Source of the DNA: Pseudonocardiales bacterium
GTDB lineage: Bacteria > Actinomycetota > Actinomycetes > Mycobacteriales > Jatrophihabitantaceae
Length of the DNA: 21,738 nt
Direction: 5' to 3'
Assembly: GCA_030840415.1 (NCBI GenBank)
Contig: JAVEEO010000240.1
Coordinates: forward strand, 1-21,738
The notes under the pieces were generated by a model, which was given only the letters and a program-made list of their open reading frames with translations, was not told the DNA's origin and did no database searches. The translations under genes and the position numbers were made by a program. Positions 14,402-21,738 of the stretch are shown here, piece after piece (the first letter of the stretch is position 1; every line of letters starts with the position of its first letter).

Positions 14402-15271
14402 CTAGATGATCGGAGCGAAGGCCTCGGTTCCGGGAACGAGGGCAACCCCGGACATGCCGTGGGCGTTGGCGTAGGCCAGTTCCTTGGCCAGGTCGCCGAC
14501 CCCGTTGGAGCCGGCCAGCGGGGCGATCGCCACCGTGGACAGCACGCCGAGCGCGTGGCCCGAGGCGTCCAGAAAGCCCGAACCCGAGTCGCCCGGAATG
14601 CCGGGGGTCACGGTGTAGACGGTGTGCGTCCAGCCGTTCGCATCGTCACCGAGGCTGGCGCCCCGCTTGGGCGACAGCAGTTCGATGCCGCCGCGCAGCA
14701 GCGAGTTGCCGTAGCTGTAGATCGACTCGCCCGCCGTGGTGCCGGCGGTCGTCGGCGCGAGCGGGCCGCCCCAGAACGGCACCGACGGGTTCACCGCGCC
14801 GACGTAGGGCGCGTCCACCTTGACCAGCGCCAGGTCGTTGTAGGCGCAGGTGTCGGCATCGGTCTCGCCGGCCTGCTGCATGGCCAGCCAGGAGGAGTAG
14901 GCGAGCGTCCCGGTGCCGACCTGGGTGCCTTCGCTGACCAGGCTGGCGCCCTTGTTGAAGGTGACCGGGGTGCCGAGGGGCAGCGACTGGGTCGAGCAGC
15001 CGTCGGTGTCGGTGGCCGCGCCGGTGCCCGCGCAGTGCGCGGCGTAGCCGACATAGGTGGACACGCTGTCGCTGTAGACGAAGTTGGCGGTGCACTGGGC
15101 GCCCGCGGTGAACATCTGGGTACCGGGGTGGATCGCGGCGGTGGCGGCCGGCGCCCACCGCGGTGCGGCGATGGTCGCGGCCTCGGCCGAGGGCGCGGCG
15201 GCCAGGGCGATGATCGCGCCGGCACTGACGACGGTGGCCAGGCTCTGCCTGAACCCGAGGGACATGCGCAC
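14402..15271 (-). CDS. Secreted chymotrypsin-fold serine protease
   Basis: A 289-residue exported S1-type protease. The GTG at 15271 is preferred because AGGAGG lies 7 bases upstream; the ATG two codons later is 13 bases away. Residues 1-31 are a Sec signal ending AAPSAEA. The catalytic triad is visible: H79 in YAAHCAG, D146 in NDLALVKV and S229 in GIPGDSGSGF. C60 and C80 bracket the catalytic His in the usual disulfide; C92 and C142 may form another. There is no substantial pro-region and no C-terminal anchor, so it should be freely secreted. Similar trypsin-like proteins are frequent in actinobacteria, with roles in extracellular protein digestion. It stands as a single gene followed by a strong terminator. 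Confidence 0.9.
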   Translation of the reverse strand: MRMSLGFRQSLATVVSAGAIIALAAAPSAEAATIAAPRWAPAATAAIHPGTQMFTAGAQCTANFVYSDSVSTYVGYAAHCAGTGAATDTDGCSTQSLPLGTPVTFNKGASLVSEGTQVGTGTLAYSSWLAMQQAGETDADTCAYNDLALVKVDAPYVGAVNPSVPFWGGPLAPTTAGTTAGESIYSYGNSLLRGGIELLSPKRGASLGDDANGWTHTVYTVTPGIPGDSGSGFLDASGHALGVLSTVAIAPLAGSNGVGDLAKELAYANAHGMSGVALVPGTEAFAPII

Positions 15272-15366
15272 TGAAAGTCCTCCTGTCGAGACTGAAGGAT
15301 GGGCCTTTGGAAGGAGGAACGAGGTCGCCGGGCCGAGGTTACGGCCGTCGAGCGGACCGGTGTGGC

Positions 15367-16254
15367 TCAGTCCAGTGCGGTGCGTACCGAGTAGAGCTCG
15401 GGGAAGAAGGTCCGGTCCAGTGCCTTGCGCAGGAACGCGGCGCCGCTGGAGCCACCGGTCCCGACTTTGCCGCCGATCATCCGCTCGACCGTCTTGAGGT
15501 GGCGGAACCGCCAGAACTGGAACGCGTCCTCGACGTCGACCAGGGCCTCGCAGGTCTCGTACAGGCTCCAGTTCTCGGCGGGGGCGTCGTAGATCACCTT
15601 GAAGATGTCGACAAGTTCGGGAATGAAGGTGTGCGCTTCGGTAACGTCGCGGCCGGTGGCCGAGGCGGGCACCGGATGGCCGTGCCGGGACAGGTAGGCC
15701 AGGAATTCGTCGTACAGGGTGGGGGAGTTCAGCAGGTCGGTCAGCGTGGCGTGAGCGGTGCGGTCCTGCTCGAACATCTGCAACATGCGGGCGTTCTTGT
15801 TGCCGAGCATGAACTCCACCGCGCGGTACTGGAAGGATTGGAAGCCCGATGAGCTGGCCAGCGAGTCACGGAAGCTGAGGTACTCGCTGGGGGTCAGGGT
15901 CGCCAGGATCGTCCACTGGTCGGTCAGGGTGTGCAGGATCCCCTTGACCCGGGCCAGTCGCTTGAGGGCCAACCCGACGTCGTCGGCGCGCAGGCCGTCG
16001 CGGGCCCCCATCAGCTCGTGCAGCAGCAGCTTCAGCCACAGCTCGCTGGTCTGGTGCTGGATGATGAACAGCAGCTCGTCGTGGGCCGCCGGCTTCGAGC
16101 GGGGATGCTGGGCGCCCAGCAACTCATCCAGGTGCAGGTAGTCGCCGTAGGACATCTCCTCGCGGAAATCCAGCCGGATACCGGCCTCGATCTCGGTCGC
16201 CGGGCCGCCGGCCGGTGGGGTGCCGTCGGTGCCGGCACTGTCCTTGGTGGTCAT
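15367..16254 (-). CDS. kynA: Tryptophan 2,3-dioxygenase
   Basis: A heme enzyme opening the indole ring of L-tryptophan to N-formylkynurenine, first step of the kynurenine pathway. The ATG at 16254 follows a G-rich site; an in-frame GTG at 16263 is the alternative. The protein has 295 residues, close to the family norm. Diagnostic segments are MSYGDYLHLDELLGAQHP, FIIQHQTSELWLKL with the active-site His (H67), the RAVEFMLGNKN region, and the C-terminal HLKTVERMIGGKVGTGGSSG, whose first residue is the probable heme-ligating His. No kynurenine formamidase (kynB) or kynureninase (kynU) gene is adjacent here. Upstream on the same strand is a GntR regulator, and beyond it, divergently, trpBA. ATCGGCCGAT (16302-16311) is a palindrome in its upstream gap. 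Confidence 0.95.
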   Translation of the reverse strand: MTTKDSAGTDGTPPAGGPATEIEAGIRLDFREEMSYGDYLHLDELLGAQHPRSKPAAHDELLFIIQHQTSELWLKLLLHELMGARDGLRADDVGLALKRLARVKGILHTLTDQWTILATLTPSEYLSFRDSLASSSGFQSFQYRAVEFMLGNKNARMLQMFEQDRTAHATLTDLLNSPTLYDEFLAYLSRHGHPVPASATGRDVTEAHTFIPELVDIFKVIYDAPAENWSLYETCEALVDVEDAFQFWRFRHLKTVERMIGGKVGTGGSSGAAFLRKALDRTFFPELYSVRTALD

Positions 16255-16382
16255 CAGGCACACCCCCGCTCGTGGATCGGGTCTCGGTTCTCGGCTCTCG
16301 CATCGGCCGATAACGCCACCCTAACATCGCCGTCAGGCGCCGTCCTGGCTCCAGCTCGACCGGCCGGCGGCGGGATTCCGCC

Positions 16383-17132
16383 TCAGAACTGGGCCGCCCA
16401 GGACAGCTCCGTCCCGCGGTGGGCGCGCTGGGCGAGGATGGAGATCGAGTCGTCGACGATGGTCGCCAGATCATGGACGATCGGCACATTGCGGGAGTCG
16501 AAGGTGACCCGCTCGGCGACCAGCACCGGCTGGCCGGCGGGCCTGCCCACCGCTGCCGCGATCGTCGCCGACAGGGCTCGCGCACGAAGTGTCTCGGTGG
16601 CTCGCACGATCGCGAGCTGGCAGCGCTGCTCCAACGAGCGGTACAGCGAGGCAACCTCGAAGTCGACGTCCAGCAGCGCCTGCGACCAGGGCAGCGGGAT
16701 CCAGGACACCTGATGGACGGCCGGCCGCCGCCCGATCCGGCGCAGCCGTTCCAGCCGCAGGGCCGGCTCGCCGCGCGGCCGGTCCAGCGATCCGGCCACG
16801 CCGGCCGGCAGCGCGCGCAGCCGGTGGCCCAGCACCACGGTCGCCAGTTCCACCCCCTGGGCCCGCAGGTCCTCGGCCAGGCTGTTGAGCGAGCGCAGGT
16901 CCAGGGTCGGCACCGGGGTGACGAAGGTTCCGCGGCCGGGCAGTTGCGCGATCAGGCCGTCGGCCTCGAGCTCGCCGAGCGCCTGCCGCAGGGTCATCAG
17001 GGTGACGCCGTACTCCCGGCTCAGCAGGGCCTGCGAGGGCAGCGGCTTGCCGGGCCGGAACTCGCCCCGGCCGATCCGGGCGGCCAGATCCTGCCCGATC
17101 TGGCGGTACTTCGCGATCCCCGCCCTGGGCAC
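16383..17132 (-). CDS. GntR-family regulator, HutC/UTRA type
   Basis: The start is set at the GTG at 17132, 6 bases after GGGAGG, giving 249 residues; the open frame continues upstream to 17231 without a ribosome binding site. Residues 5-75 form the GntR winged helix: AKYRQIGQDLAARIGRGEF, LPSQALLSREYGVTLMTLRQAL, and LIAQLPGRGTFV. The C-terminal part is a UTRA ligand domain (RLERLRRIGRRPAVHQVSWIP; YRSLEQRC; PVLVAERVTFDSRNVPIVHD). It lies upstream of kynA in the same direction, with a 128-base gap, and divergent from trpB. Regulation of kynA and perhaps trpBA by tryptophan or a kynurenine is inferred. The gap to trpB contains the perfect palindrome CTTCTAGAAG, a possible binding site. Confidence 0.85.
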   Translation of the reverse strand: MPRAGIAKYRQIGQDLAARIGRGEFRPGKPLPSQALLSREYGVTLMTLRQALGELEADGLIAQLPGRGTFVTPVPTLDLRSLNSLAEDLRAQGVELATVVLGHRLRALPAGVAGSLDRPRGEPALRLERLRRIGRRPAVHQVSWIPLPWSQALLDVDFEVASLYRSLEQRCQLAIVRATETLRARALSATIAAAVGRPAGQPVLVAERVTFDSRNVPIVHDLATIVDDSISILAQRAHRGTELSWAAQF

Positions 17133-17230
17133 CAGCTGCCTCCCTGTCGGCCGCGATGCGCCGCGGCTCGCAATCACCTTAGTACCGCCAGCCGCCGGAG
17201 GTGCCAGGAACGTGCGGGATCGGATCAACA

Positions 17231-17240
17231 CTTCTAGAAG
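17231..17240. promoter_or_regulatory. Perfect palindrome CTTCTAGAAG between GntR and trpB genes
   Basis: A 10-base perfect palindrome lies in the 207-base gap between the GntR start (17132) and the trpB start (17340). A GGTCGG/CCGACC inverted repeat with a 10-base loop also occurs near 17270-17293. No clear -35/-10 pair could be assigned. The site is a candidate operator only. Confidence 0.35.
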
Positions 17241-17339
17241 ACCGTCGGCTTCCTGGTAGGCTTGGACCGCGGTCGGTCCCTGCCGGCCGACCGGAACCGC
17301 CGAGAATGCACCACAAACACCTGAGAAATCGGTACCAAG

Positions 17340-18590
17340 ATGAACAGCTCGTCAGGCCCGTCTCCCGCCGTCCCAGCCCCGATCGAGCAGCCGGGCACGT
17401 CGACGCTGCTGACCGCCGACCGGTCCGTCATGACCGACCCCGGCGCGCTGGGCCGGTTCGGGGGCTTCGGCGGCCGCTACGTCCCCGAGGCGCTGATCCC
17501 GGCCTGCGAGGAGCTGGAGGCCGCCTACCGCGAGGCCCGTGCGGACCCGAGCTTCCAGAGCGAGTTGACCCAGACGCTGCAGGTCTACGCCGGCCGCCCG
17601 ACGCCGGTGACGCCGGCGGCCAGGCTCTCGCAGGAGCTGGGGATCAACCTGTTGCTCAAGCGGGAGGATCTCGCCCACACCGGCTCGCACAAGATCAACA
17701 ATGTGATCGGCCAGGCGCTGCTCGCGCGCCGGATGGGCAAGCAGCGGTTGCTCGCCGAGACCGGGGCGGGCCAGCACGGGGTCGCCACCGCGACCGCCGG
17801 CGCGCTGCTCGGCTTGGACGTCACCGTCTACATGGGCGAGGTGGACACCCAGCGCCAGCAGCTCAACGTCTTCCGGATGGAACTGCTGGGCGCGACCGTG
17901 GTGCCGGTGACCAGCGGCAGCCGGACCCTCAAGGATGCGTGCAGCGAGGCGCTGCGCCAGTGGGTGTCGCAGGTCGACGAGGCCTACTACTGCCTGGGCT
18001 CGGTGATGGGACCGCATCCCTACCCCTGGATGGTCCGGGAGTTCCAGAGCGTGATCGGGTCCGAGGCGCGTGGCCAGTGTGCCGGCCTGCTGCGCCGCGG
18101 CGTGCCGGATGTGGTGGTGGCCTGCGTCGGGGGCGGATCGAACGCCGCCGGGACGTTCGCCGGCTTCGTCGACACCTCCGCGCGGATGGTGGGGGTCGAG
18201 GCGGCCGGCGGCGCGGCGATGACCGACGGCTCGCCCGGAATCCTGCACGGTTTCTACTCCCAGGTGCTGCAGGACGACGATGGCCAGGTCCGGGAAGCGC
18301 ACTCGATCTCGGCCGGCCTGGACTATCCGGGCGTGGGCCCCGAACACGCCAGCCTGGGCAGCTCCGGACGGGTCGAGTACACCACCGCCACCGACGAGCA
18401 GGTGCTCGAGGCGGTGGTGCTGCTGGCCCGCAGCGAGGGCATCCTGGCCGCCCTGGAATCCGCTCACGCGCTCGCCTGGATCATCCAGGCGGCGCGGTCG
18501 GGCGACCTGGCCGCCGGCTCGACGGTGCTGATGACCCTGTCCGGGCGCGGCGACAAGGACGCCAGCCAGCTGATGGGCCTGCTGGCATGA
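17340..18590 (+). CDS. trpB: Tryptophan synthase beta subunit
   Basis: A PLP enzyme condensing indole and L-serine to tryptophan. The ATG at 17340 gives 416 residues with a 30-residue N-terminal extension before MTDPGALGRFGGFGGRYVPE; neither this ATG nor the internal one at 17430 has a good ribosome binding site, so the start is uncertain. The core has KREDLAHTGSHKINN with the PLP lysine K118, AETGAGQHGVATA, and the phosphate-binding GGGSNAAG. It follows the common TrpB1 pattern rather than the TrpB2 type. The stop overlaps trpA in an ATGA junction, ensuring coupled synthesis of the alpha2-beta2 complex. trpE, trpD, trpC and trpF are not in the window; unlike many actinobacterial trp clusters, no trpC precedes it. 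A GntR-kynA pair is divergent. Confidence 0.95.
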   Translation: MNSSSGPSPAVPAPIEQPGTSTLLTADRSVMTDPGALGRFGGFGGRYVPEALIPACEELEAAYREARADPSFQSELTQTLQVYAGRPTPVTPAARLSQELGINLLLKREDLAHTGSHKINNVIGQALLARRMGKQRLLAETGAGQHGVATATAGALLGLDVTVYMGEVDTQRQQLNVFRMELLGATVVPVTSGSRTLKDACSEALRQWVSQVDEAYYCLGSVMGPHPYPWMVREFQSVIGSEARGQCAGLLRRGVPDVVVACVGGGSNAAGTFAGFVDTSARMVGVEAAGGAAMTDGSPGILHGFYSQVLQDDDGQVREAHSISAGLDYPGVGPEHASLGSSGRVEYTTATDEQVLEAVVLLARSEGILAALESAHALAWIIQAARSGDLAAGSTVLMTLSGRGDKDASQLMGLLA

Positions 18591-19426
18591 CCAGTCCCGT
18601 GCTGAGCGCTCCCGGAGCGGTGCAGCAGTCATTGCTGCGCCGGCGCGCGGCCGGCGGCAAGTCGCTGGTGCCCTTCGTCACCGCCGGCATCACCCCGGAC
18701 TGGACGGCCTATGTCCGGGCATGCGCCGAGCACGGTGCCGACGCCATCGAGATCGGGTTGCCGTTCTCCGATCCGATGCTGGACGGACCGGTGATCCAGG
18801 CCGCGTCCGGCCAGGCGCTGGCCCGCGGGGCGCGGATCGCCGACCTGCTCGAGGAGATCGGTGCCTCCGGCCCAGGAGCAGCCCCGGGCTCGACCGGGGT
18901 CCCGCTGATCGTGATGACCTACAGCAACATCGTGCGCCGCCACGGCGACGAGGCGTTCTGCCACGCGCTGGCCGCCGCCGGCATCGGCGGGCTGATCGTG
19001 CCCGATACCCCGCTGGACGAGATCGAGCCGCTGCTCGCCGCCAGCCGGGCGGCCGGCCTGGAGTTGATCCTGCTCGTCGCACCGTCGACCAAGCCGCACC
19101 GGGTCAGCCGGATCGCCGAACTCAGCAGCGGGTTCGTCTACGCGGTGAGCAACATGGGGGTGACCGGGGTGCGGGACGCGGTCTCCGACACCGTCCAGCG
19201 CACCGTGGACGGCGTCCGGCAGCACACCAGCCTGCCGGTGCTGGTCGGCTTCGGCATCTCCTCACCCGCCCAGGCGGTCGAGGTCAGCCGGCACGCCGAC
19301 GGCGTGGTGGTGGCATCGGCCCTGATGCGGGACGTGCTGGCCGGTGCCTCGCCGGCCGACCTGGCGGCGACGGTGTCCTCGTTCCGGACCGCGCTGGACG
19401 GCACCGACTGGAGCGCGGCCCGCTGA
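18587..19426 (+). CDS. trpA: Tryptophan synthase alpha subunit
   Basis: A TIM-barrel lyase that releases indole from indole-3-glycerol phosphate and channels it to TrpB. The protein has 279 residues and starts at an ATG overlapping the trpB stop by 4 bases. The catalytic residues are E55 and D66 in AIEIGLPFSDPMLDGP, equivalent to Glu49 and Asp60 of Salmonella/E. coli. The phosphate-loop region VSNMGVTGVRD and the later GFGIS are present. The N-terminal strand reads FVTAGITPD in place of the more common FVTAGDP. Its stop is 3 bases from the stop of the convergent methyltransferase gene. Confidence 0.95.
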   Translation: MTSPVLSAPGAVQQSLLRRRAAGGKSLVPFVTAGITPDWTAYVRACAEHGADAIEIGLPFSDPMLDGPVIQAASGQALARGARIADLLEEIGASGPGAAPGSTGVPLIVMTYSNIVRRHGDEAFCHALAAAGIGGLIVPDTPLDEIEPLLAASRAAGLELILLVAPSTKPHRVSRIAELSSGFVYAVSNMGVTGVRDAVSDTVQRTVDGVRQHTSLPVLVGFGISSPAQAVEVSRHADGVVVASALMRDVLAGASPADLAATVSSFRTALDGTDWSAAR

Positions 19427-19429
19427 GGC

Positions 19430-20194
19430 TCAGCCGGCCTGCCGCAGCACCAGCAGCCGGCCGGCCACCAGGCCCTCGGAGATCAGCCCGCCGATGATCT
19501 GCTCCTGCTGCCGGGCGGTCTGCCAGCGCCGGTCGCCGCCGTGCTGGCGCTCGATCAGCTCCTCCACCCGATCGGCAGCCGCCCGCCAGTCCGGTTCCGG
19601 ATCGGCGAAGTCGGCCAGCTCGGCCTGCTCGGCAACCACCAGGCCGGCGCCGGCCAGCAGTTTGGCCAGTTCCGCCTCGGTGCGGAAGGAATTGCCCTCC
19701 GGTTGCTCGGGAAGCCGCTCGACCGTCCGCAGGAAGACCAGCATGCCCACCGGTGCGTCCGGCTCGGCCACCCGCCGCAACTCCGCGAGCAGCCCGGCCT
19801 GGTCCGGCACCGTGCACAGCACGCCCAGGCTCCACACCGCGTCGAACATGCCGGCGGCGAACGGCAGCCGCTCGCCGGCCGCGGCCACCACCGGGTGCCC
19901 GAACAGCCGGGCCGAGGCCCGGCAGGCAGCGGTCATCGGCTCGGCGAGCACCGGCCGCACCCCGTAGCGATGCGCGGCCAGCTCTGCCGGGCCGCCCACG
20001 CCGGCACCGCAGTCGAGCAGGCGCATCCCGGAGCGCAGCCCCAGCCGGTCGGCCAGCCAGTACAGCGCGGCCGGACTTCCGCTGCCCCGGCAGGCCGCCG
20101 GTACCGCATGCTCCTGGCCGAGCTGGGCGACCGCGTCGGCGGTCCAGGCGGCCATGGTGTCGAACTCGTCGGCCATCGCCTCGGTGTCGGTCAT
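19430..20194 (-). CDS. SAM-dependent methyltransferase (class I)
   Basis: A 254-residue Rossmann-fold methyltransferase. The ATG at 20194 overlaps the stop of the upstream MetF-like gene (ATGA), so the two are translated together. The SAM site is MRLLDCGAGVGGPAELA near residue 60, followed by RPVLAEPM, AAGERLPFAAGMFDAVWSLGVL (motifs II-III) and VGMLVFLRTV. A C-terminal helical region (DRVEELIERQHGGDRRW) completes the fold. It resembles small-molecule methyltransferases of the UbiE/phosphoethanolamine type, but the acceptor cannot be determined. Coupling to a methylenetetrahydrofolate-reductase-like protein suggests a link to one-carbon supply, but MetF products feed methionine rather than SAM directly, so this is only a hint. 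Confidence 0.85.
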   Translation of the reverse strand: MTDTEAMADEFDTMAAWTADAVAQLGQEHAVPAACRGSGSPAALYWLADRLGLRSGMRLLDCGAGVGGPAELAAHRYGVRPVLAEPMTAACRASARLFGHPVVAAAGERLPFAAGMFDAVWSLGVLCTVPDQAGLLAELRRVAEPDAPVGMLVFLRTVERLPEQPEGNSFRTEAELAKLLAGAGLVVAEQAELADFADPEPDWRAAADRVEELIERQHGGDRRWQTARQQEQIIGGLISEGLVAGRLLVLRQAG

Positions 20195-21255
20195 AGCTGC
20201 GACCGTATCCGGTGCCCGATCTCGGCCTTGATCTCGGCGGCGGCGTACTCGCCCCGGCCTGAGGCGAGCCCCGACAGGTTGACCCCGGCAACACCCTCGA
20301 TCGCCAGCACCTGGCGGGCTTCGGCCACCGCGGCTTCGATGCCGGCCACCACCGGGTCGGCGGCCGCAAGCACCCGCGACACCGGCTCGGGATCCAGGTG
20401 CAGGCCCGGGAAGTTCTGCAGGACCTGGGCCGAGCGCGCGTCGGTGTAGACCGCGACGCCGGCGATCAGCGGCAGGGTGAGGCCGGCGTCCCGGGCCGCC
20501 CGCACGAAGTCGGCCAGCCCGCCCGGGCTGCCGGCGTGGTTGAGAAAGGCCAGCCGGGCACCGGCCCGCTGCTTGTTCAGCAGCCGGGCGGGGCGCAGCT
20601 GCCGGGGCGGCGCGTCCGGTGCTTCGGCCACCGCCACCGGCAGGCCCAGTGAAGCGGCCAGGCCGGCCAGCCGGGTGCCGTCCAGGTCGAACACCTGGGT
20701 CACGCCGGGCCGCACGCCCTCGGCGCGACCGTCGCCCGTGACGCACAGCACCCCATCGGCCCCAGCGATCCGCAAGCCGACCAGTTCCTGCTCCAGCACC
20801 AGCCGGTTGCGGTCCCGGCAGGTCAGCGTCAGCCAGCCGGTGCCACCGGCCTGCTGGATCAATGCGGCCATCAGGGTCGGGGGAAAGTCCGGTCGGTTCT
20901 GGTGCTCGCCGACCAGCAGGGCATCGCAGGAGCCGGCCAGCACCGCGGTTATGCCGGTCACCGCATCGGCGTCATAGGCCGGCAGGGTCAGGTCGGTGAC
21001 CACCACCGGGCCCGACCGGGCGGCTTCGAGCAACCTGCTTGCGGGAAGCTGCCGGGGCGGCGTCGGATCGATCCAGGCCGGCACCGCCGACCGATCGGTG
21101 AACGGGCACCGGTGTGGACCCATCTCGCACGACAGGTCGGCACGCACCCCTCCGCACGGGCCGAACACCATGTGCTTGGGGCAGGCCGGCTCCCGGGTCA
21201 GCGGTACCGGACGGTCCAGGTGTGCGGATGCGGCGTCCGGTGATTCGGCTTGCAC
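20191..21255 (-). CDS. MetF-like protein with N-terminal four-Cys (MTHFR C-terminal-type) module
   Basis: A 354-residue protein read from the GTG at 21255, for which no strong ribosome binding site is visible. Residues 20-53 contain REPACPKHMVFGPCGGVR and then SCEMGPHRCPF, with cysteines at 25, 34, 43 and 50. This matches the small Cys-rich module named MTHFR C-terminal (MetV in acetogens), expected to bind zinc or an Fe-S cluster. Residues 75-354 look like a TIM barrel of the MetF type (VVVTDLTLPAYDADAVT, DALLVGEHQNRP, LTCRDRNRL, ADGVLCVTGDGR, GVAGVNLSGLASGRG). Methylenetetrahydrofolate reduction or a related pterin reaction is likely. Here the module is at the N-terminus of the barrel protein rather than in a separate subunit. 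It is coupled by ATGA to the methyltransferase. Confidence 0.8.
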   Translation of the reverse strand: MQAESPDAASAHLDRPVPLTREPACPKHMVFGPCGGVRADLSCEMGPHRCPFTDRSAVPAWIDPTPPRQLPASRLLEAARSGPVVVTDLTLPAYDADAVTGITAVLAGSCDALLVGEHQNRPDFPPTLMAALIQQAGGTGWLTLTCRDRNRLVLEQELVGLRIAGADGVLCVTGDGRAEGVRPGVTQVFDLDGTRLAGLAASLGLPVAVAEAPDAPPRQLRPARLLNKQRAGARLAFLNHAGSPGGLADFVRAARDAGLTLPLIAGVAVYTDARSAQVLQNFPGLHLDPEPVSRVLAAADPVVAGIEAAVAEARQVLAIEGVAGVNLSGLASGRGEYAAAEIKAEIGHRIRSQL

Positions 21256-21302
21256 GCCGAGATCATGGCACGCTGCTCCCCACCGCCGAGCGGCCCGGTG
21301 AT

Positions 21303-21738
21303 TCAGCTGTGCTCGATCCAGCAGCCCATCACGACGGTCGCCATCTCGTAGGCGAGGTCGGTACGCCGTTGCTGCTGCGGCCCGAACGTCTCCGGCAGGC
21401 CGGTGGTGTCGACCCGCAGCGTCGAGCTGTCCTTGAGCACGACCGCGATCCCGGTCGTGGTCGCGAAAGCCTGCTCGCCCACCCCCTGCAACGCGGTGGT
21501 GGCGCCCAGCCGGGTACGCAGCGCCTGGAAGTAGCTGGCAGCCGCCGCCTTGCTGGCGGATTCCTTGACCGACAGCACCATCTTTCCCATCGGAAGGGCG
21601 TAGGTGCAGGTGAAGAGCTGGTCCTGCCAGCTCGTGCTTACCGGTGCCGGCGCGTCCAGCTTCAGCACCGTCCGCACCTCGTCGCGGACATCACCGGTGC
21701 ACACCATCCTCGACTTGGCCGACGGCTGGCCAGGAGTA
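21303..21738 (-). CDS. Probable exported protein of unknown function, N-terminus beyond the window
   Basis: About 145 C-terminal residues are visible; the frame is open to the right edge, so the start lies outside. An internal ATG at 21707 is unlikely to be the true start because the sense frame continues upstream with TPGQPSAKSR, a Pro/Ser-rich linker typical after a lipoprotein signal. Three cysteines (VCTGDV, FTCTYAL, MGCWI) and repeated strand-like stretches suggest a small disulfide-bonded alpha/beta domain, as in actinobacterial lipoproteins of unknown function. ALQGVGEQAFATTTGIAVVLKD is the most family-like part. I do not assign a function. It is transcribed toward the MetF-like gene, 47 bases away, and could share its transcript. 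Confidence 0.65.
   Translation of the reverse strand, partial: TPGQPSAKSRMVCTGDVRDEVRTVLKLDAPAPVSTSWQDQLFTCTYALPMGKMVLSVKESASKAAAASYFQALRTRLGATTALQGVGEQAFATTTGIAVVLKDSSTLRVDTTGLPETFGPQQQRRTDLAYEMATVVMGCWIEHS

Noticed and set aside
16302..16311. A defined kynA promoter with operator around the palindrome ATCGGCCGAT
   Set aside because: The palindrome is real but GC-rich 10-mers of this kind are common here, and no acceptable -35/-10 pair was found near it.
17307..17339. A possible trp leader peptide beginning MHHKHLRNRYQDE
   Set aside because: It contains no tryptophan codons, does not stop before trpB, and has no terminator/antiterminator pair after it, so attenuation is not supported.

Overview
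The window is high-GC actinobacterial DNA. One line counted by hand (13081-13140) is about 72% G+C. Supporting signs are the frequent GTG starts, the ATGA/GTGA start-stop overlaps, actinobacterial-type secreted proteases and actinobacterial gene families. No rRNA, tRNA, CRISPR array, integrase or transposase was recognised. The layout reads as chromosomal accessory and secondary metabolic DNA from a soil-type actinomycete, but the genus cannot be fixed from the sequence alone.

Left part (1-4246): a cytochrome P450 cut by the window edge is divergent from an MFS exporter. A long inverted repeat (824-859) lies between them and probably acts as a shared operator. A convergent ornithine cyclodeaminase/mu-crystallin-family reductase follows, divergent from a proline racemase/hydroxyproline epimerase-family enzyme. 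These two families often work together in (hydroxy)proline catabolism.

Cell-wall part (4416-7806): three genes are coupled by 4-base overlaps. They encode an M15-like peptidase, an unrecognised protein and a lysozyme-like protein, the last broken by an apparent one-base deletion. None has a signal peptide. A secreted gluzincin metallopeptidase with its own ribosome binding site follows. Two strong hairpins (7865-7969) end this block.

Island (about 7970-9660): one gene of clearly lower G+C and foreign codon use encodes a calcineurin-like phosphoesterase. Its N-terminal ~75-residue alpha/beta module resembles adaptor domains of bacterial conflict systems. This is the best candidate for an undescribed defence-type effector.

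Middle part (9661-15271): a SufR-like Cys-rich winged-helix regulator is divergent from folE (GTP cyclohydrolase I) and a ferredoxin-reductase-type flavoprotein, with a good sigma-70-like promoter and a palindrome in the gap. Then come a PhoD-like phosphatase, a strong terminator and a secreted chymotrypsin-fold serine protease.

Right part (15367-21738): tryptophan 2,3-dioxygenase and a GntR/UTRA regulator lie divergent from trpBA, placing tryptophan breakdown and synthesis back to back. Convergent to trpA is a methyltransferase whose start overlaps the stop of a MetF-like protein carrying an N-terminal four-Cys module. The window ends in the 3' part of a probable exported protein of unknown function.
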